Assembly (NCBI RefSeq): GCF_014648515.1
Contig: NZ_BMRG01000006.1
Location: 167,176-231,175 of the forward strand
Reading direction: 5' to 3'
Source: Saccharothrix coeruleofusca
GTDB lineage: Bacteria; Actinomycetota; Actinomycetes; Mycobacteriales; Pseudonocardiaceae
DNA length: 64,000 nucleotides
Shown: positions 35,705 through 42,999 of the stretch, piece after piece
Numbering within the stretch: position 1 is the first letter of the stretch
Layout: each line of letters starts with the position of its first letter
Translations under genes and position numbers: made by a program
The notes under the pieces: generated by a model
Database searches by the model: none
The model's input: the letters and a program-made list of their open reading frames with translations, nothing else
What the model was told of the DNA's origin: nothing

Positions 35705-36295
35705 ATGACTGTGTCGTTGGACGAGCTGCCCGACACCTTCACCACGGCGACCGCCTGCGGGCGGGGGATGCACCACCGCGACCTGTACCGGCTCCGGGAC
35801 AGCGGGGCGGTGGTGGAGCTCTCCCGCGGGGTGTTCCGAAAAGCCGACTCGGAACAGGCGTCCCTGCCGGACCTGCTGGCCGTGGCCTACCGGGTTCCCG
35901 GTGCGATCACCTGCTGCCTGTCCGCCGCCGCTGTGCACGAGTTGACCGATGAGATCCCATTGACGACGCAGATCGCGGTACCGCGCCACCAGCGGCCGCC
36001 GCGCATCGACCACCCCCCGACGCAGGTGTTCCGGTTCGCCGAGGCCACCTTCGAACTCGGTGTGGGAACCGTCGAGGCGGCCCCTGGTGAGTACGTCCGC
36101 GTCTACAACCCGGCGAGGACCGTGGTGGACCTGATGAGACTGCGCCACCGGCACGGCGAGCCGGTGGCGCTGACCGCGCTGCGCCGCTACGTCCGGCGCG
36201 CTGATGCCCGTCCGGGGCTGGTGCTCGACATCGCCCGCGCACTCGACGTGTTCGGGCCGGTCAGGAACGCGCTGGACGCGCTGATCGCCGAGTGA
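35705..36295 (+). CDS. abiEi: AbiEi-type antitoxin (type IV toxin-antitoxin)
   Basis: 196-residue antitoxin and transcription regulator of the AbiE system. An N-terminal winged-helix-like domain (FTTATACGRGMHHRDLYRLR, then GAVVELSRGVFRK) is followed by the AbiEi core: LAVAYRVPGAITCCLSAAAVHEL, the IPLTTQIAVPRHQRPPR strand pair, and VYNPARTVVDLMRLRHRHG. ATG 35705 is chosen; ATG 35687 is in frame but lies inside the inverted repeat. Type IV antitoxins act on the toxin's target or activity rather than by binding it stably, and repress their own operon. The stop overlaps abiEii (GTGA). Confidence 0.85.
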   Translation: MTVSLDELPDTFTTATACGRGMHHRDLYRLRDSGAVVELSRGVFRKADSEQASLPDLLAVAYRVPGAITCCLSAAAVHELTDEIPLTTQIAVPRHQRPPRIDHPPTQVFRFAEATFELGVGTVEAAPGEYVRVYNPARTVVDLMRLRHRHGEPVALTALRRYVRRADARPGLVLDIARALDVFGPVRNALDALIAE

Positions 36296-37191
36296 ACCGC
36301 CCGACGAAGGCCACGCCCGGCGGGCGCGCTTACCTGGAGCTGCGGAACCGGGCACGCCGCGAGCGCCGCACCACGCAGGAACTGCTGGTCCTGTACGTCC
36401 TGGAGCGCTGGCTGGCCAGGCTCACCGAGTCGCCGCACGCGGGAGAACTCGTCCTCAAAGGGGGGATGCTGCTGGCCGCCCTCGGTGCCCGACGCCCGAC
36501 CGCTGACGCGGATCTGCTGGCCCAGCGGCTGACCAACGACGAAGCGGCGGTGGCCGAACTCGTCGTCGCCGTGGCCCGGACGACCCTCGACCCGGATGAC
36601 GGGGTGGAATACCTGCCCGACACCGTCACCACGCGGAGCATCCGGGAGGACGACCTCTACGCCGGGGGCCGGGTGGCGATGGACTGCCTGCTGTCCGGCG
36701 CGCGGGTGAAGCTGAGATTGGACGTCAACTTCGGTGATCCGGTGACCCCCGAGCCCGAAATCGTCGCGCTGCCCTCGCAGCGACCGGGCGAACCGGCTGT
36801 CCGGGTGCTGGGTTACCCGGTCGAAACCGTGCTCGCCGAGAAGCTGAGCACGGCCATCGCGCTCGGCAACGCCAACACGCGCGTCCGCGACTTCGCGGAC
36901 GTCTTCATGCTGACCGGTAGACATCGCCTGGAGCATGAGGAGGTCCGCGCAGCGCTGGTCGCGACCACGGCGCACCGCGGGGTGGAAATCCGACCGCTCT
37001 CCGAGGTGACGGGTTCTCTGCCGGTCCTGCGGCAGACCGCTTACCGGGCGTTCCGAGCGCGCCTCGGTGAGGACGGACAGCACCTGCCCGCCGACTTCGC
37101 CGACGTCGTCGCCGCGGTGAGCGGTTTCGCCGACCGGCTCGCCGACGACATCGGCGCGACGTGGTGCCCTGTCGAGAGGGCGTGGCGCTGA
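36292..37191 (+). CDS. abiEii: AbiEii nucleotidyltransferase toxin
   Basis: 299-residue nucleotidyltransferase-fold toxin. The expected active-site strand reads LVLKGGMLLAALGARRPTAD followed by A-D, giving the T-x-D-x-D type metal site; the later Lys in VETVLAEKLSTAIALG and RVRDFADVFML match the family. AbiEii toxins block growth (related enzymes add nucleotides to tRNA acceptor stems) and cause abortive infection against phage. The GTG start overlaps abiEi by four bases, the standard operon order. Base composition and codon choice look slightly less GC-biased than the neighbours, which suggests acquisition. Confidence 0.85.
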   Translation: MNRPTKATPGGRAYLELRNRARRERRTTQELLVLYVLERWLARLTESPHAGELVLKGGMLLAALGARRPTADADLLAQRLTNDEAAVAELVVAVARTTLDPDDGVEYLPDTVTTRSIREDDLYAGGRVAMDCLLSGARVKLRLDVNFGDPVTPEPEIVALPSQRPGEPAVRVLGYPVETVLAEKLSTAIALGNANTRVRDFADVFMLTGRHRLEHEEVRAALVATTAHRGVEIRPLSEVTGSLPVLRQTAYRAFRARLGEDGQHLPADFADVVAAVSGFADRLADDIGATWCPVERAWR

Positions 37192-37280
37192 GGTCTGCTC
37201 CGCTGTCGAGCCGGGAAAACGCCTGCTACCACTCGTCCGGGTGATCGTCTGGGCCCGACACCCTGTCACCATCAGGTGAT

Positions 37281-38237
37281 ATGGCAACCCGCAAACCGAG
37301 GGTCACGGACTGGCGGCTGGTGGTGCAGTCGCGGTTGGACCGCGTCCGCGCCGACCTGGCCGCCCTGGGCCCGCCGGACCCGCTGGACCCGGAGAGCCAG
37401 CAGTGGCGCGCGGTGGCCGAGCAGGCCGCCGCCGTGGTGGAGGAGATGATCACCCACGACGAGCCCCGCTGGCGGGCCATCGCGTCGTGGTGGTCCGGCT
37501 GGCACATCGAACGCGCCTGGCGCGCCCTGCACGAAGCGGAGATCGCCGTGGTGGCCGCGGGCAGCGGCTTCCTGGGCAGGCTGCCCGGCCTGCGGGCCAG
37601 GGTCGCCGAGCAGCTCGACGCCGAGGACCCGCGCCGCCGGGCGCTGGAGGAGCTGCGGCCCGGCGAGTACCCGCTCAGCGTCGAGCGCGAGCTGGTCGTC
37701 GACGCGCTGCGAGCCGCGTTCGACCAGTCCGACTTCGCCCACGCGGGCTCAAGGGCGCTGCGCAACAAGCTGATCGCCGCGTCCGTGGTGCTGTTCGTGG
37801 TCAACACGGTCCTGGGCGTGGTCGGACTGGTCCGGCCGGGACTGGTGCCGATGTGCGTGGGCTCCGAGCGGCTGCCCACGGTCTGCCCGTCCGGCCGCGC
37901 CCCCAGCGGCGCCGACGTGTGGCTGATCCAGGTCCTCGGCGCGTTCGGGGCCGTGCTGTCCGCGGTCGTGCTGCTGCTGCGCCGCAGGCCGAGCCTGTCG
38001 CCGTACATCATGATCGGCTACCAGGCCGCGATCAAAGTGCTGCTCGGCGCGGCACTGGCCGTGGTCGGCATCCTGGCGCTGGGCGCGGGCGTGACCACCG
38101 GCCTGATCGGCGTCGCCTCGCAGGCCGCGCTGCTGCTGTGGGCGGTCATCCTCGGCTACTCGCAGCAGGTCGCCACCCGCCTGCTCGACAGCTACGCCGA
38201 CCGGGTCCTCGACCAGGCCAGACCCCTGCCCAGGTAA
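37281..38237 (+). CDS. Hypothetical four-helix membrane protein
   Basis: 318-residue protein of unknown function. The first 165 residues are soluble and helical (WRLVVQSRLDRVRADLAALG, then WRAIASWWSGWHIERAWRAL), followed by about four transmembrane helices between 170 and 300 and a short basic tail. A Cys pair (MCVGSERLPTVC) lies in the first outer loop and could form a disulfide. It starts 89 bases after abiEii with a weak AGGTGAT ribosome site. No family is recognised; proximity to the AbiE pair is the only context. Confidence 0.75.
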   Translation: MATRKPRVTDWRLVVQSRLDRVRADLAALGPPDPLDPESQQWRAVAEQAAAVVEEMITHDEPRWRAIASWWSGWHIERAWRALHEAEIAVVAAGSGFLGRLPGLRARVAEQLDAEDPRRRALEELRPGEYPLSVERELVVDALRAAFDQSDFAHAGSRALRNKLIAASVVLFVVNTVLGVVGLVRPGLVPMCVGSERLPTVCPSGRAPSGADVWLIQVLGAFGAVLSAVVLLLRRRPSLSPYIMIGYQAAIKVLLGAALAVVGILALGAGVTTGLIGVASQAALLLWAVILGYSQQVATRLLDSYADRVLDQARPLPR

Positions 38238-38246
38238 CCCGATCGC

Positions 38247-38287
38247 GCGAGTTGAGCGTCCGGGCACCGCGAACCGAGCGTTCTGGA
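38247..38287 (+). repeat. 22-bp repeat, two units
   Basis: Unit 38247-38268 (GCGAGTTGAGCGTCCGGG start) and a second from 38269 that runs into the stop of the convergent gene. The first begins nine bases after the membrane-protein stop, in its sense orientation. Confidence 0.8.
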
Positions 38288-39127
38288 CTAGCGGCGGGAC
38301 CGCAGGGTGTCGATGACGCCGGTGTCCCAGCGGTGGGTGCGGATCAGGCGGTAGCGCTCGCCCGCGACCCACAGGTACGCCTCGGTCTCGGTGCGCTCGC
38401 CCACCAGGTCGGCCTGCCGCAGCATGGCCACCACCGGCACGTACTCCTCCTCGTACCAGCGCCGCGCCACGGTCGCCCGGTCCAGGAACGCGCCCTCGTC
38501 CTGCATCAGGCGGAAGCCCCACGCCTCGACGTGCTCGCCGAGCGCCGCGTAGTCCCACGGCTCGGACAGCACCACCGCCGCCCGCGCCTGGCCGGTCAGC
38601 GGCACCCGCTCCAGGAACAGCCGCCGGTAGTCCTTGACGATGAGGTCACCGCGGTGCCGGATGCCGTGCGCGGTGATCCGGGTCACCACCTCGGTGACGT
38701 AGGCGTCGATCACCTCGAGGCCCAGCGCGTGCGCCACCGACACCCGGTGGTGCCCGTCCTGGACGAAGTGCAGGTCGCCGACCCGGTAGACGTCGATCGG
38801 CGGGATCGGCTCGCCGCGCCGCTGCGCCGCGGCCAGGCGCTGCCACCGCTCGCGCACCCGCGCCGAGGTCGGCCGGAACCGGCGGTCGAAGTCGCGGGTG
38901 CGGTCCACGCTGCCCACGATCGAGTCCAGCCGGATCGTGCGCAGCCCCAGGCGCCGCTCGCTGAGCATCCCCAGCGCCTCGACCACCTCGTGGAACGGCA
39001 GCGTGATGTTGACGTCGTCGGGTTCGCGGCGCAGCCACGCGGCCAGGCGCGACAGCACCTGGTTGCGGCGCGCCCGCTGGAAGTCGTTCTCCGCGTCGAT
39101 GCGCGGGAACCCGGTGTCACGGCGCAC
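38288..39127 (-). CDS. ParB-like nuclease-domain protein
   Basis: 279-residue protein with a ParB/Srx-like core: IDVYRVGDLHFVQDGHHRVS, with the nucleotide-binding GHHR-type motif, at about residues 112-131. The N-terminal part is basic and helical; the C-terminal part (LFLERVPLTGQARAAVVLSE onward) is specific to a group of actinobacterial proteins annotated as chromosome-partitioning-like. There is no ParA partner or helix-turn-helix, so true partitioning is unlikely; ParB-fold proteins bind or hydrolyse CTP or act as nucleases. Start overlaps the phosphoesterase end by 11 bases. Confidence 0.75.
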   Translation of the reverse strand: MRRDTGFPRIDAENDFQRARRNQVLSRLAAWLRREPDDVNITLPFHEVVEALGMLSERRLGLRTIRLDSIVGSVDRTRDFDRRFRPTSARVRERWQRLAAAQRRGEPIPPIDVYRVGDLHFVQDGHHRVSVAHALGLEVIDAYVTEVVTRITAHGIRHRGDLIVKDYRRLFLERVPLTGQARAAVVLSEPWDYAALGEHVEAWGFRLMQDEGAFLDRATVARRWYEEEYVPVVAMLRQADLVGERTETEAYLWVAGERYRLIRTHRWDTGVIDTLRSRR

Positions 39128-39794
39128 GGCCCACCTCCTCCCGTCCGGGGATGTCGATCACCTTGTAGCCGACCACGTTCACCACCCGCGTGCCGCCGAG
39201 CACCCGGTCGGGTTTGCGCTCGCCGTGCGGGTGGATGTGGCCGTGCAGCAGCAACGGCGGGCGCAGCCGCCGCACGGCGTCGTGCAGGCACTCGAACCCG
39301 CGGTGCGGCGCGTCGGGCTCGTCGCCGCAGCCCCTGGGCGGCGAGTGGGTCAGCAGCACGTCCACGCCGCGCCCGTCGCGCAGCCCGCGCCACCGCGCCA
39401 GCCGCAGCACCCGGCGCAGCCTGCGCGCCTGCTGCCGCTCGGTCCACTGGTTGGGCCCGTCGTTGTACCGGATGGACCCGCCCAGCCCGGCGATGCGCAG
39501 CCCGGCCACGTCGACCACCCGCTGGTCGGCGTTGACCGCGCCCGCCGGCCCCGGCCACCGCGCGGGCAGCCCGGCCTTGGTCCACAGCCCGCGCACGTTG
39601 GCGTAGCCGGACAGGTCCACGTCGTGGTTGCCGGGCACGAACACGCACGGCCGGTCCAGCGCGCCGGAGAGGAACTCCAGGTAGTCGAACGGCAGGTCGC
39701 CCGCCGCCAGCACCAGGTCGACCCGGTGCCTGCGCACCTGGTCGCTCCACAACTGCTCCACCACCTCGTCCGACACCGCGAGCACCCTGGGCAC
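39117..39794 (-). CDS. Calcineurin-like metallophosphoesterase
   Basis: 225-residue phosphoesterase. Metal-site motifs present are VLAAGDLPFD, PGNHDVDL, LLTHSPPRG and LLHGHIHPHGE. The first motif, normally Asp-x-His, reads SDEVVE, so the first His ligand is replaced; activity on phosphodiesters or nucleotides is still possible with an altered site. GTG start. It forms an operon with the ParB-like gene (11-base overlap) and is divergent from the DUF2332 gene. Confidence 0.82.
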   Translation of the reverse strand: MPRVLAVSDEVVEQLWSDQVRRHRVDLVLAAGDLPFDYLEFLSGALDRPCVFVPGNHDVDLSGYANVRGLWTKAGLPARWPGPAGAVNADQRVVDVAGLRIAGLGGSIRYNDGPNQWTERQQARRLRRVLRLARWRGLRDGRGVDVLLTHSPPRGCGDEPDAPHRGFECLHDAVRRLRPPLLLHGHIHPHGERKPDRVLGGTRVVNVVGYKVIDIPGREEVGRAP

Positions 39795-39879
39795 CCACCG
39801 AGCCTATGCGCTGTCCCGCGGCTCGGCCGTGCGCGGGTGAAATGCGCCTCTCCCCGGTGCCGCACAAGGGAAATCCGGC

Positions 39880-39885
39880 TAGCGT
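39880..39885 (+). promoter_or_regulatory. -10 element of leaderless DUF2332 promoter
   Basis: TAGCGT ends seven bases before GTG 39893, with no ribosome site between. Confidence 0.5.
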
Positions 39886-39892
39886 CGGGCCC

Positions 39893-40981
39893 GTGCTCGC
39901 CGACTTATTCCTCGACGCCGCCCGCCCCTGCCGCGAGGCCAGCCCGCTGACCCACACCCTGCTGGTCGCCGCCGCCCGCGACCTGGCGAGCGGCGGGGTG
40001 ACCGCGCGGGTGATGGCGGGCGCCGAGCGCGACCGCCGGGGCACCGTGCCGGGGCTGCGGTTCGCGGGCGCGCTGCACCGCCTGGTGCTGCAGGGCCGCG
40101 CCCCCGGCCTGGCCGAGCACTACCCGTCGGTCGGCGGCACGCCGAGGCTGGACCGGTTGTGGCGGGACGCGGTGCCGGTGCTGGAGGAGCACGCGGACGA
40201 GCTGCGCGCGATGATCTCCACCACGGTGGTGCAGACCAACGAGCCGGGCCGCAGCGGTCCGCTGTTCGGCGGGCTGCACGTGGCCACCCGGCTGGCCGCG
40301 GACGCGGCGGGCAGGCGCACGCCGTTCCCGGTGCGGCTGCTGGAGGTCGGCGCCAGTGGCGGGCTGAACCTGCGCCCGCACCGGATCGCCTACCGGGTGG
40401 GGGACCGGGTGCTCGGCGACCGGGACAGCCCGTTCGAGCTGGACCCCGGCTGGACCGGGCGGCCGGACGTGGACCTGGAGCACGACCTGCGCGTGGTGCG
40501 CCGGGCGGGCTGCGACCTCAACCCGGTCGACGTGACCACCGAGGACGGCAGGCTGCACCTGCTGTCGTTCGTGTGGGCCGACCAGGTGCAGCGGCTGGCG
40601 CGGCTGCGGGCGGCGCTGGACCTGGCGCTGGCGGACCGGGTGCCGGTGCGCCGGGCGACCGGGCCGGAGTGGCTGGCCCAGCAGCTGCGCACCCCGGAGC
40701 GCGGCGTGCTGACCGTGGTGTGGCACTCGGTGGTCTGGCAGTACGCCTCGCCCGCCGACCGCGCCGCGGGCCGGGCGGTGCTGGCGGGCGCGGCGGCCCG
40801 CGCCACGCCGACCGCCCCGCTGGCGCTGCTGGTCTACGAGCCGCGGCGCAGCCACGACCCGGACGACCCGTGGGAGTTCCAGCTGCTGCTCAAGCTCTGG
40901 CCCGCGGACGTGTCGCTGCGGCTGGGCTCGGGCGCCGGGCACGGCGTGCCCTTCGCGTGGGACGTGCGGCCCTGGACCTGA
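39893..40981 (+). CDS. DUF2332 protein, copy 1
   Basis: 362-residue protein of the DUF2332 family. Seen are HYPSVGGTPRLDRLW (about 81-95), the QTNEPGRSG segment, and a methyltransferase-like glycine loop LLEVGASGGLNL followed by VWADQVQRL and the late VVWHSVVWQYAS. The loop suggests a class I methyltransferase-like fold that may bind SAM or a nucleotide, but no activity has been established. A paralogue stands at 43000-44106 with corA and a MaoC gene between. Confidence 0.82.
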   Translation: MLADLFLDAARPCREASPLTHTLLVAAARDLASGGVTARVMAGAERDRRGTVPGLRFAGALHRLVLQGRAPGLAEHYPSVGGTPRLDRLWRDAVPVLEEHADELRAMISTTVVQTNEPGRSGPLFGGLHVATRLAADAAGRRTPFPVRLLEVGASGGLNLRPHRIAYRVGDRVLGDRDSPFELDPGWTGRPDVDLEHDLRVVRRAGCDLNPVDVTTEDGRLHLLSFVWADQVQRLARLRAALDLALADRVPVRRATGPEWLAQQLRTPERGVLTVVWHSVVWQYASPADRAAGRAVLAGAAARATPTAPLALLVYEPRRSHDPDDPWEFQLLLKLWPADVSLRLGSGAGHGVPFAWDVRPWT

Positions 40982-41002
40982 CGCGGGCGGCCGTCTCGGC
41001 CG

Positions 41003-41098
41003 CTACGGCTGGGAGGCGATGATCAGCGTCACCGTGACCAGCCAGCCGAGCAGGAAGGTGAGGATCCAGAAGCGCAGGTTGGTGAGGTATCTGGTCAT
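41003..41098 (-). CDS. 31-residue single-helix membrane peptide downstream of corA
   Basis: Short frame starting MTRYLTNLRFWILTFLLGWL and continuing as one hydrophobic helix with a polar end (ASQP). It begins 36 bases after the corA stop on the same strand and could be translated from the same transcript. A basic head followed by a single helix is typical of small regulatory membrane peptides that bind transporters. The ribosome site is weak, so expression is uncertain. Confidence 0.5.
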   Translation of the reverse strand: MTRYLTNLRFWILTFLLGWLVTVTLIIASQP

Positions 41099-41134
41099 GG
41101 TCGGGTGTCCCGTCGGGTCGGGGTGGGCGGGGGG

Positions 41135-42217
41135 CTACAGCCAGCGGTTCCGACGGAATATTCGGTACAGCGTCAGGCAGGCCACCAGGATCACCGCGAT
41201 CACCATGGGGTAGCCGAACTTCCAGCGCAGCTCCGGCATGTTGTCGAAGTTCATGCCGTACACGCCGACCACCATGGTGGGCACGGAGATGATCGCCACC
41301 CAGGCGGAGATCTTGCGCATGTCCGAGTTCTGCTGGAGCGTGATCTTGGCCAGCACCGCGTCCACCAGCGTGGTCAGCAGCTCGTCGAAGCTGAGGACCC
41401 GCTCGGAGACCTCGGTGAGGTGGTCGTCGACGTCGCGGAAGTACGAGCGCACCTGCTCGGGGATCAGCGGCGTGTACCCCTCGGCCAGCCTGCGCAGCGG
41501 CACCGCCAGCGGCATCACCGCCCGGCGCAGCTCCAGCACCTCGCGCTTCATCAGGTAGATCTGGTCGGCGCTGATCCCGCTGCGCGGCGCGAAGACCAGC
41601 GTCTCCATCTGGTCGATGTCGTCCTCGATGTGGTCGGTCACGTCGAGGTAGTTGTCCACCACGTGGTCGGCGATCGAGTGCAGCACCGCGGCCGGGCCCA
41701 TCCGCATCCGCTCCGGGTCGGCCTCCAGCTCGCGCCGCACGGCGGCCAGCCCGGAGTGGTTGCCGTGCCGCACGGTGACCACGAAGTCGCGGCCGAGGAA
41801 GACCATGATCTCGCCGCTCTCGACGATCTCGTTGGCCGTGTCGGGCGAGGCGTTCTGGATGTAGCGCACGGTCTTGAACACCATGAACAGCGTGTCGTCG
41901 TAGCGCTCCAGCTTGGGCCGCTGGTGGGCGTGCACGGCGTCCTCGACGGCCAGCTCGTGCAGGCCGAAGGTCTCCGCGACGCCCTGGATCTGCTCCTCGT
42001 CGGGCTCGTGCAGGCCGATCCACACGAAGCCCTCGCCGCGCTTGCGCACCTCGTTGACCGCGTCGGTGTGCGACCAGCGGCCGGCCAGGCGACTGCCGTC
42101 GACGTAGACGCCGCAGTCGACCACGTACGCCGACAGCGGCACCGGGACGGGCGCGGGCGTGCGGAGGCGGTCGGTCGAGCGGCCTCTCAGGCCGCCGAGC
42201 GAGGGCAGGCTGGGCAC
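41135..42217 (-). CDS. corA: CorA magnesium/cobalt channel
   Basis: 360-residue CorA channel subunit. A long cytoplasmic funnel domain (WIGLHEPDEEQIQGVAETFG; a helix pair ending in MPLAVPLRRLAEGYTPLIPE) precedes two C-terminal transmembrane helices. The selectivity motif Y-G-M-N is present (YGMNFDNMPELRW) and the short basic tail ends RRNRWL. It should take up magnesium as a pentamer. Corresponds to Rv1239c. GTG start with GGAGGACCC upstream. The 5' leader holds a short ORF and complementary segments that suggest regulated expression. Confidence 0.95.
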   Translation of the reverse strand: MPSLPSLGGLRGRSTDRLRTPAPVPVPLSAYVVDCGVYVDGSRLAGRWSHTDAVNEVRKRGEGFVWIGLHEPDEEQIQGVAETFGLHELAVEDAVHAHQRPKLERYDDTLFMVFKTVRYIQNASPDTANEIVESGEIMVFLGRDFVVTVRHGNHSGLAAVRRELEADPERMRMGPAAVLHSIADHVVDNYLDVTDHIEDDIDQMETLVFAPRSGISADQIYLMKREVLELRRAVMPLAVPLRRLAEGYTPLIPEQVRSYFRDVDDHLTEVSERVLSFDELLTTLVDAVLAKITLQQNSDMRKISAWVAIISVPTMVVGVYGMNFDNMPELRWKFGYPMVIAVILVACLTLYRIFRRNRWL

Positions 42218-42287
42218 GGGTCCTCCAGACGGGGGCGTCGGTTTCCAGGCGAAACGACGGCACGTCCCCGACCGGGTACCACTGGGC

Positions 42288-42356
42288 CTAGCTGATCAAA
42301 GCCGACCCGCCGACGAGGACGCGCGAGGTACTCGCAGGATGGGGGTCGTTGCTCAT
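42288..42356 (-). CDS. 22-codon leader ORF upstream of corA
   Basis: Frame beginning MSNDPHPASTSRVLV and ending ALIS-stop, 70 bases before corA on the same strand. GAGGAGGTGAG lies just before the ATG, a stronger ribosome site than most genes here. An 8-bp complementary pair encloses it (42302-42309 with 42371-42378). It resembles leader peptides that control magnesium transporters in enteric bacteria (CorL, MgtL), but shares no sequence with them. Confidence 0.55.
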   Translation of the reverse strand: MSNDPHPASTSRVLVGGSALIS

Positions 42357-42378
42357 CGCCCTCACCTCCTCGGGTCGG
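42302..42378 (-). promoter_or_regulatory. corA leader with long-range stem
   Basis: On the minus strand CCGACCCG (42378-42371), just before the leader ORF's ribosome site, is complementary to CGGGTCGG (42309-42302) near the ORF's end. Translation of the ORF would break this pairing. A second imperfect stem lies between ORF and corA around 42234-42257 (GTCGTTTC with GAAACCGAC). Confidence 0.45.
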
Positions 42379-42494
42379 TGGTCCGGCGGTGGAGTCGCTC
42401 ACAGACCGGTTGCCTAGGGTACTCCTGCCCCGTTCACACTGTGCGTCCCGGTCGGGGTGACCCCCGATCACCACACAGCCAACGGAGGCGCGCG

Positions 42495-42998
42495 GTGCAG
42501 TTCGGGCGGTACTACGAGGAGTTCGAGGTCGGCGCGGTCTACAAGCACTGGCCGGGCAAGACGGTGACCGAGTACGACGACCACCTGTTCTGCCTGCTGA
42601 CCATGAACCACCACCCGCTGCACCTGGACGCGCACTACGCGGCCGAGACCACCGAGTTCGGCAAGAACGTGGTGGTCGGCAACTACGTCTACTCCCTGCT
42701 GCTGGGCATGTCGGTGCCCGACGTCTCGGGCAAGGCGATCGCCAACCTGGAGGTCGAGTCGCTGCGGCACGTGAAGCCGACCTTCCACGGCGACACCATC
42801 TACGGTGAGACCGAGGTGCTGGACAAGACCCCGTCGAAGTCCAAGGACGACCGGGGCGTGGTCTACGTCGAGACCCGCGGCTACAAGCAGGACGGCACGG
42901 TCGTCTGCGTGTTCCGCCGCAAGGTGATGGTGCCCAAGCGGGCCTACGGGGCCGCGCGCGGCGGCGAGCAGCCGGGCAGGCCCGAGCCCGAGGAGTGA
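42495..42998 (+). CDS. MaoC-family hotdog dehydratase
   Basis: 167-residue hotdog-fold protein. The hydratase motif TMNHHPLHLDAHYAAET contains the expected N/D-x-P-x-H core (residues about 36-52). Members hydrate enoyl-CoAs, including mesaconyl-CoA. GTG 42495 chosen; GGAGGCG is upstream. The window also holds a CoA-ester lyase and an acyl-CoA dehydrogenase of compatible type, though 13-16 kb away. It is followed after one base by the second DUF2332 gene. Confidence 0.85.
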   Translation: MQFGRYYEEFEVGAVYKHWPGKTVTEYDDHLFCLLTMNHHPLHLDAHYAAETTEFGKNVVVGNYVYSLLLGMSVPDVSGKAIANLEVESLRHVKPTFHGDTIYGETEVLDKTPSKSKDDRGVVYVETRGYKQDGTVVCVFRRKVMVPKRAYGAARGGEQPGRPEPEE

Positions 42999-42999
42999 T

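Noticed and set aside
38288-39127. Chromosome-partitioning ParB
   Set aside because: No helix-turn-helix, no ParA neighbour and no parS-like sites; only the ParB-like core is present.
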